A stretch of DNA of 64,000 nucleotides, taken from assembly GCA_019285755.1 (NCBI GenBank), contig CP079103.1:1364001-1428000 (forward strand), given 5' to 3'. Both the position numbers and the translations under genes were made by a program. Under the pieces are notes generated by a model. The model searched no databases and was not told the origin of the DNA. It saw only the letters and a list, made by a program, of their open reading frames with translations. Position 1 is the stretch's first letter; every line of letters starts with the position of its first letter. This document shows positions 54,232 through 64,000 of the stretch, piece after piece. The DNA comes from Chitinophaga sp. E66. GTDB lineage: Bacteria > Bacteroidota > Bacteroidia > Chitinophagales > Chitinophagaceae.

Positions 54232-54430
54232 TTGCTGTGTGGAGTTGGGGTAAATAAATTCCGGTCCGCACGATGGAAATCTCGACTTTTGGAGTTAATT
54301 TGGAGTCACAATCTGATACCTAAGGTACGATTTTTCAACGAATTGATCAGGACGCGATAACCCCAGGTGCAAACAAGTTGGCTAATCGGCTTAACCCCGG
54401 AATTTTCCATTTTTGAAGAAGTAGTGGCAT

Positions 54431-56838
54431 ATGCAAGAACGTCGATTTTATGCGGCATTCGCCGGCATAAACGCTTATCCTGACAGTCCGCTCAGCGGCT
54501 GCATCCAGGATGTGCTCAGGATGGACCGCCTCTTCCGCGAGCAATGCGCGGCACAGGAAGGTTTATCCTATCACCCTGTATATTATCTCCAGCCCAATAA
54601 CGCCGATCTCCGGCTGTTGGACCAATATGGCGCCACATCAGCCGCCCCGCTCAGATGGCTCCCTGCCACTTTCGAAAACATCACCCAACAGCTTTTCACG
54701 CATTTCGATAAAGCCGCATCTGGCGATATCTGCGTCTTCTTCTACAGCGGCCACGGTTCCCAAACCGCAGCGCCGCCAGAATTTCATCATAATAATCCGT
54801 CCCGGAAACTGCAGACGATGGTCTGTGCCGACAGCCGGACCACCGCCCGCGACCTCACCAATAAAGAACTCGCCTATCTGCTCTGGAAGGCTTTCGGGAA
54901 TACGGAGGCGCATTGCCTCGTGATCACGGATTGCTGTCACTCCGGCGGCAACACGCGCGCCCTCGCGCCACAGGGCGCCGAAGATGAATACCGGCCGCGA
55001 TTCCAGTCTGACGGTGGGAAAGTGCTGACGTTTACGGATATGCTGGGGCACGATGCTCCTGGATTCTATACGCAGGTGGACGGAGAAATGAAGCCCGCCA
55101 TCGCAAGGTATGTTCACCTGGCAGCGTGCAGGGCAGATGAATTGGCGCAGGAGTCCTGGCGGGAGGGGTTTTCACCGGCCGCCTGACAGACGCGCTCCGG
55201 GCCAACGGCAGCGCCGCTTCCTACCGCGACCTGATGTGGCGGATTCAGACCGTGGTAAACACGGCCGCCAGCCAGCAGCACCCGGTGGCCTTCGCGGGGC
55301 GCGATGCGGACCTTGACCGCAAGTTCCTTTCCGATACGCTGCAACCAATCATCCCGCAATACGAAGTGCTATACGATAACAGCCTCCAGCGCTGGAAGAT
55401 CTTCGGCGGCGCATTGCATGGCCTGGCCGCAGGCGCTACCCTCGAAATCCGCGACGGCAATACACGGATGGAAGCCACATTGCAGGAAGTAGCCCTCTTT
55501 TCATTCGCCGACCTCCCCGGGCTGGACACATCGTCCGAAACGGCCAGGGCAACGCTGATACGTTCCGCAGCACCGCAATTGAGGATATCGTCTCCAGCTG
55601 ATCCCGCATTGAAGCTGCCGCAAATAGCGGTAATTACCCCTTATTGGATTTGAGGTTTGGAGAGGATAATAGTGCAGGTTATGAAGTGTTCCGCCCGGCA
55701 GACGGCAGTTATATGCTGCTAGAGAAAACGGCACATTGCCCCTTTTCCGGAGAACCGCCGATCCGGCAATGTTCCTGTCTTACACGCATCGCGTAGCAGC
55801 ATGGATGGCGGCGCTGGACTGGAAACGCCTCGATCCCGGCCTCACCCGGGAGCACTTCGAATGGGAATGGTATGCGGTGGAAGGGGACGGCCCGGCTACG
55901 CGGGTTCCCGCAGAAAATGATCACATAAAACTATCGTACCGCAATGGCATATCCCCGGCATTCCGTCTCAGCATCAGGCTGAAGGCCGATGCGCCGGTAG
56001 CGCGCTGCTTCGTGCGGGTACTATATCTCGGCAGCAAATATGATATCTACACGGAACTGATCCGCAATGGAGAACCTGCCCTGGAAAGAGGCGGCGCGCC
56101 CCTGCATTTGACATATATCCATGAAGGCCGCACCGATTCCACGATCCCCGTATCTATCGATGAGGCCTACCGGGATATAACCGTTACCGGATCTCCGATC
56201 ATCTCAAAGTAATCGTATCCACTGTCGATTTTTCGGCAGACCGTTTTACGCAGGATGCATTGGAGCTGGACCAGCCCGGGCAGCGCGGCATCGGGCGGCA
56301 ACCGGGAGCCGCGGGTGCGGTGACGGGCGAGGAAACGGTATGGTCCATCCTGAATGCAACTATCACTACGTCATTCGAAGGACTGGTAAAAGATGCCAGG
56401 GCGAATGAAAGGTTGAAATTAGGCGCGATGGAAATTGTTACGCCGGCGGGTTTCGAAGGAAGGCTTTCGATGCTGCCCGCTGAAAAGGCGACGGCGGTTG
56501 ACTCCGCTGCCTGGGGCGATTATCCCTCCGAAAATGCCCTGGACGGCGATATGGCAGCGCTGCAAATGGAATTGACAGGGAACTCCCGCCCGGAGGCGCC
56601 TCTTGTCCTTCGATTGCTACCGCCACCATCCGCGGTACGCCCTTTGCCTGGCCATAAATTGATACCGTACACGGCGACAGCCGACGGATATGCACCCGTA
56701 GGTCACCAGGATGCAACTGGCCAGATCATCATCTCACAAATCGATTCGTCCGATATTTATTTCAGACGTGTCTACCTTCCACCGGAACAATCCGGCCCCA
56801 CAATTAATTCAAGTTCAAACAATATCATTCCACAATAA
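54431..56838 (+). CDS. Caspase-like (C14) protein with beta-rich C-terminal region
   Basis: About 802 residues. The N-terminal metacaspase-like domain begins FYAAFAGINAYPDSPLSGC. His is in ICVFFYSGHGSQ (54752-54754) and Cys in LVITDCCHSGG (54935-54937). HLAACRADELAQE, with a corrected VFTGRLTDAL, completes it at about residue 260. The next ~540 residues are beta-rich, without a family that I know (YEVLYDNSLQRWKIFGGALH, ARCFVRVLYLGSKYDIYTEL). They recall the C-terminal segment of other bacterial caspases with YLGSKYDI-type strands. No signal peptide. Breaks lie near 55165, 55645 (one C missing) and 56195. The next gene, a caspase-subtilisin fusion, starts 12 bases downstream. Confidence 0.85.
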
Positions 56839-56849
56839 ACCGATACAAC

Positions 56850-59447
56850 ATGTCTAAAGGTTATTCCCTGCACATCGGGTTAAATAAGTTAGATAAGGCA
56901 CACTATTTCGGTGTACCCGATCTCAAAGCGGCCGTCAACGACGCTAAATTCTGGAAGGAATACGCGGAGCAGTCCGGCTATGCCGCCAAAGCGCTGCATA
57001 ATGAAGAAGCCACCGCGGATACGGTACTGGGCGCTCTTTCGGAATACGCCGGCAAGCTGCTGCCGGGAGATATCCTGCTGCTGACCTATGCCGGGCATGG
57101 CAGCCAGATCGCTAACGAAAAGGCCGCCGGCCTGGACAATGAGCGCAACGATCAAACCTGGTGCCTCTACGACCGTGAGCTGCTGGACGATGAGCTGTTC
57201 GAAGCGTTTCGCGCCTTCCGGGAAGGAACGCGTATCCTCATTGTTTCGGATAGCTGTCACTCAGGCACCATAGCACGGGTGCTCAAATCTCCCGATAACC
57301 TTAGCGAACACCTCGCCGCCGGACTGGAAAAAGCCACCGAAATGCGGGGCCTCCGTTCCCGGAAGCTGCCGCTGGCCAACGAGCAGGAAATCATGGTTGC
57401 CTACGGCGACAGCGTATATGCCCCGGTACAGCAAAAGTTCAAAAAGAAAGCGCAGGCGGCCGATGTGAAAGCGGCCGTAAAATTGCTGGCGGCCTGCCAG
57501 GACGATCAGACCACTTTTGACGGTGAGTCCAATGGCGTATTCACAGAATCGTTCATGAAGCTGTTTCAAAAGGCGACGACGCGGAAGAAAAATGCCCCGG
57601 AATTAATTGACGCCATCCGCGAAAGATATTATTACCCCAGGCCTAATTTTTTTGAATACGGCGCCATTATCCCATCTTTCGATACCGCTTTCCCATTCCT
57701 TATCGATATTCCGGACGCAACTGCGGTGAAGGGCTTTCGCGCTCCGGATCTCCAGCCTGCGCCCGTTGGCCGCAATCTTACCAAAGAAGAGGAATGGGAC
57801 GAAGTGAAGGTGAAACGCAACGCACAGCTGATAGTAACGTGGAAAGCGCCGCCTGCGAAAGACATTAACCCGGGAGAAGATATCGAGATCCTGGAGAAGG
57901 GCCCGGATTACCTGGTGCTGGAAATGAAATCCACACCCCATGAGCATAGCTGGAGCGCCGCGCACGCCTTACGGCAAAGCCTCCTGGCTTCCGGACTGGA
58001 GGCCATGGTGGAACCGGTGCTGAGCGTATCGCCGGCACAGGATAAGCGCGCTACCAGGAAGGCGACGCCAACAATCCCGATTACATACGGGAGTGGCCGC
58101 CCTCTATGGGCGAAGCGGTGATCGGATGGCACTGGACGATTCGCATTCCCAGCTCGCCAAAGCAACGGCGGAAGTCCGCGCCACTCCCGGCGCCCACGTC
58201 CGCATCGCGCACCTGGACACTGGGTATCTTCCCGGGCACCCCGCGCTGCCAGAGCTGCTGGATTACCAGCGGCAACGGAGCTTCGTGAGCAAAGAAGATC
58301 CCGCCCTGGCGCAGGACAAACCCGAATCCGGACAGGATGGCCACGGGCTGGGAACGATGGTGTTGATGGCGGGTGGTAAGGTGAAGAAAGAGCAAACGTT
58401 CGGGGAATATGAAGGGTATGTTGGCGGCGCGCCGGTGGCGACGGTTATCCCCTGCCGGATCTCCGAATCGGTGGTAATTATGAACGACCGTACGTTCGCC
58501 GAAGCGATCGACTATGCGATCGCGGGAGGGTGTGAAGTCGTAAGTATGTCCATGGCCGGCAAACCTAGCCAACGGATGGCCAAAGCGGTAAACCGGGCGT
58601 ACGAGGCGGGTATCGTGGTGGTGAGCGCCGCCAGCAATTGCTGGTATAAAGGAACAGGCGCGTTGCTGCCCAAATGCGTATTGTTCCCTGCCGCCTTTGA
58701 GCGTGTGATCGCCGCCACAGGCGCCATGTACGACCATAAGCCATATGATGTGGATTTTCTGCGGGAAGGCTCCGAGAGAGCTATCAGCACGCAATATATG
58801 CAGGGCTCCTGGGGCCCGGCGTCGCGCATGACGCGTGCGCTGGCCGCCTACACGCCCAATACCCCTGGGCTTCTACCGTACATCCTTTGTCCGCAGCGGC
58901 GGAGGAACTTCCTCCGCTACGCCTCAGGTAGCCGCTGCGGCTGCGTTGTACATTGCCCGGCACCGGGATGAAATGGAAAAGAAAGGATATTACCAGGAAG
59001 GGAAGAAATGGATGAAAGTGGAAGCCGTACGGCATGCGTTATACACCAGCGCAGCCAAAGGCGCAGTTTTTCCTGACTGGAAGAAATATTACGGCAACGG
59101 TATCATTCGCGCCTGGGATGCATTGCAGGTACCCGTGGCGGAGCCGGCAGCATTGACGCAATCGCCTTCGGCGGAAAGTACCTGGTGGGGGATCGTGGAG
59201 ATCGTTGGCTCCTTCTTCAAACGGCGGAAACTTTTCCGCAGCACCGGGCCCGTCCCCGGCCGAAGCCCTCGCGGCGGAACTGCTGCACCTGCTGCAGACA
59301 GACCCGCAGTTCTACGAGATATTTTCCCGGATCGACCTGTCTAACCCCGTCGAAATGGAAGCCACCATCGGCCAGCCCGGTTTCCGGGATAAGGTACTCG
59401 CATCGCCCTATGCATCTCCGTGGCTGAAGGAAGCGATCATGATGTAG
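56850..59447 (+). CDS. Caspase (C14)-subtilisin (S8) fusion protease
   Basis: About 866 residues with two protease domains. The caspase domain (residues 1-~270) reads YSLHIGLNKLDKAHYFGVPD. His-83 is in YAGHGSQ and Cys-136 in SDSCHSGT; CQDDQTTFDGESNGVFTESF follows. A linker with ferredoxin-like text (LTKEEEWDEVKVKRNAQLIV) leads to a subtilisin domain. Asp is in VRIAHLDTGYLPGHP (58216-58218), His in GQDGHGLGTMV (58342-58344) and Ser in GGGTSSATPQVAAA (58910-58912). The oxyanion Asn is probably in VVSAASNCWYKG. The frame moves near 58065, 58128, 58868 and 59245. The joined text has no stop or new start between domains, so fusion is the best reading, but the two breaks at the junction keep two separate genes possible. 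The end (FSRIDLSNPVEMEATIGQPG) is helical. Confidence 0.8.
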
Positions 59448-59583
59448 CGTTACGGCTGTTTCCTGTCGAAGCTTACGAAAATCAGCCGGGAACTGACTGG
59501 CGTCAGTAGCCTGGTAAGCGGAACAGCCGATATTTGCACTACGTTTTAAGCAATTTTAGTGTTTTTCATAGGATATGGTTTAT

Positions 59584-59616
59584 AGCGCCGCAGATTCTTC
59601 TGCGGCGCTTTTTTTA
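59584..59616 (+). terminator. Strong rho-independent terminator of the caspase operon
   Basis: A perfect 10-bp GC-rich stem (agcgccgcag / ctgcggcgct) with an attctt loop, followed directly by ttttttt. It lies about 137 bases past the caspase-subtilisin stop and before the histidine kinase gene, which is therefore a separate unit. The rest of 59448-59674 holds no gene. Confidence 0.85.
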
Positions 59617-59674
59617 TATATTTTTGTGGTACATTTATTATTATCCGAATCAGAAGGAGTCCTGATTTGCAACT

Positions 59675-63267
<3,593 letters not shown>

Positions 63268-63313
63268 TTATGTCGTAAATTTGCCCCGCAATTGCGGTCA
63301 TAACCTATTCGCC

Positions 63314-64000
63314 ATGAACAATGCAGTTTTCGGATTTGATGTCATCTTCAACTATGCCACCCTGGGCATCCTCGTTACGGATACCGAAGGTAACATCGTC
63401 CTGGCGAATCCCTTCCTGCTCCGCCATTCGGCTACACGCCGGAGGAGCTGCAGGGAAAGAAGGTAGAAACGCTCATCCCGGAGCGTTATGCGCACCGCCA
63501 CGAACATCACCGCGACAGGTTCCAAAGCCATCCACACAACCGCCCAATGGGCATGGGAATGGATCTTTTTGCCCGCCGGAAAGACGGCAGCGAGTTCCCG
63601 GTAGAGATCAGTCTTGGCGTTTATGAAACTCCCAACGGCCGTTTTGTTGTGGCCTTCGTCAGCGATATTTCCCTGCGGAAACAATCTGAAGACGCGCTCC
63701 GCGAACTGAACACGGAACTGGAACAGAAGGTAGCCGACCGCACGGAATCGCTTTCCAAACTGGTAAAGCGGCTGGAGTTGCAAATGAAGGAAATCGAGCA
63801 GAAAGACGCCGAATTGCGCAATGCGCTCCAGAAGGAAAAGGATCTCAATGAGCTGAAGAGCCGCTTTGTTTCCATGGCCTCCCACGAGTTCAGGACCCCA
63901 CTCAGCACCGTGCTTTCCAGCTCTTACCTGATCTCCCGGTACACGGCCGCTGAAGAGCAACCACAGCGCGAGAAGCATATCCAGCGCATCGTTTCCTCCG
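63314..64000 (+). CDS. PAS sensor histidine kinase, 3' end beyond window
   Basis: About 229 residues visible. It starts MNNAVFGFDVIFNYATLGIL with a PAS domain (VTDTEGNIVLANPFLL, corrected HFGYTPEELQGKKVETLIPE, break near 63430; RRKDGSEFPVEISLGVY). A coiled coil (LRELNTELEQKVADRTESLS, LEKEKDLNELKS-type heptads) leads to HisKA with FVSMASHEFRTPLSTVLSSS, whose His is the phosphorylation site. The HATPase domain should lie right of base 64000. It lies 46 bases after the hybrid kinase and is probably co-transcribed with it. Confidence 0.9.

Noticed and set aside
54232..54430. Gasdermin or other small toxin gene between the divergent caspase and CHAT genes
   Set aside because: Only 199 bases lie between the start codons, with no credible reading frame. 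No gasdermin-like gene is seen elsewhere in the island.

Overview
The window comes from a member of the Bacteroidota, most likely Chitinophagaceae (Chitinophaga-like). The evidence is two SusC/SusD outer-membrane uptake pairs, an ECF sigma/FecR anti-sigma module feeding one of them, TlpA-type thioredoxins, DUF5996 and DUF6266-like proteins, weak Shine-Dalgarno usage, and promoters that fit TTTG-N19/21-TAnnTTTG. Almost every gene longer than about 1 kb is cut by several single-base frame breaks (roughly 80-100 by manual count), often in C or A runs. Protein homology resumes in another frame after each break. I read this as uncorrected sequencing indels and annotate whole genes across the breaks.

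Layout. 1-2299: M16 zinc peptidase, open at the left edge. 2506-20031: a tight six-gene minus-strand operon, transcribed from right to left. It starts with a LanM-type dehydratase/kinase-like protein (DUF4135) without a cyclase domain, then a giant DUF6603 protein, and four further large beta-rich proteins. None has a Sec signal, and a terminator lies at 2454-2482. 20487-22486: two small minus-strand genes of unknown role. 22938-24347: an HxlR regulator convergent with a DsbA/SpxH-like lipoprotein. 24625-33059: ECF sigma, FecR, SusC, SusD, TlpA. 33150-33690: an intact IS200-type element beside tRNA-Leu(CAG). 33994-37850: DUF5996, a gingipain-like C25 protein and an MBL hydrolase. 37924-39053: MmcQ/YjbR and a DeoR-type repressor.

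39399-49227 is a polysaccharide-utilisation locus: SusC, SusD, GH20 beta-hexosaminidase, GntP permease, RidA, and a PfkB (KDG-like) kinase. It faces the DeoR regulator across a promoter that carries a 7-bp-arm palindrome. Together these suggest uptake of an amino-sugar oligomer and catabolism of a derived sugar acid.

49232-59447 is a divergent protease island. The minus strand carries a CHAT protease and, overlapping it by one base, a membrane-anchored STAND NTPase. The plus strand carries a caspase-like protein and then a caspase-subtilisin fusion with both catalytic sets intact, closed by a strong terminator. This layout resembles NTPase-plus-protease conflict systems, and it and the DUF4135-DUF6603 operon are the two most unusual systems here. 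59675-64000: a large hybrid histidine kinase (GAF, PAS repeats, HisKA, HATPase, REC, HPt) and the start of a second PAS kinase.
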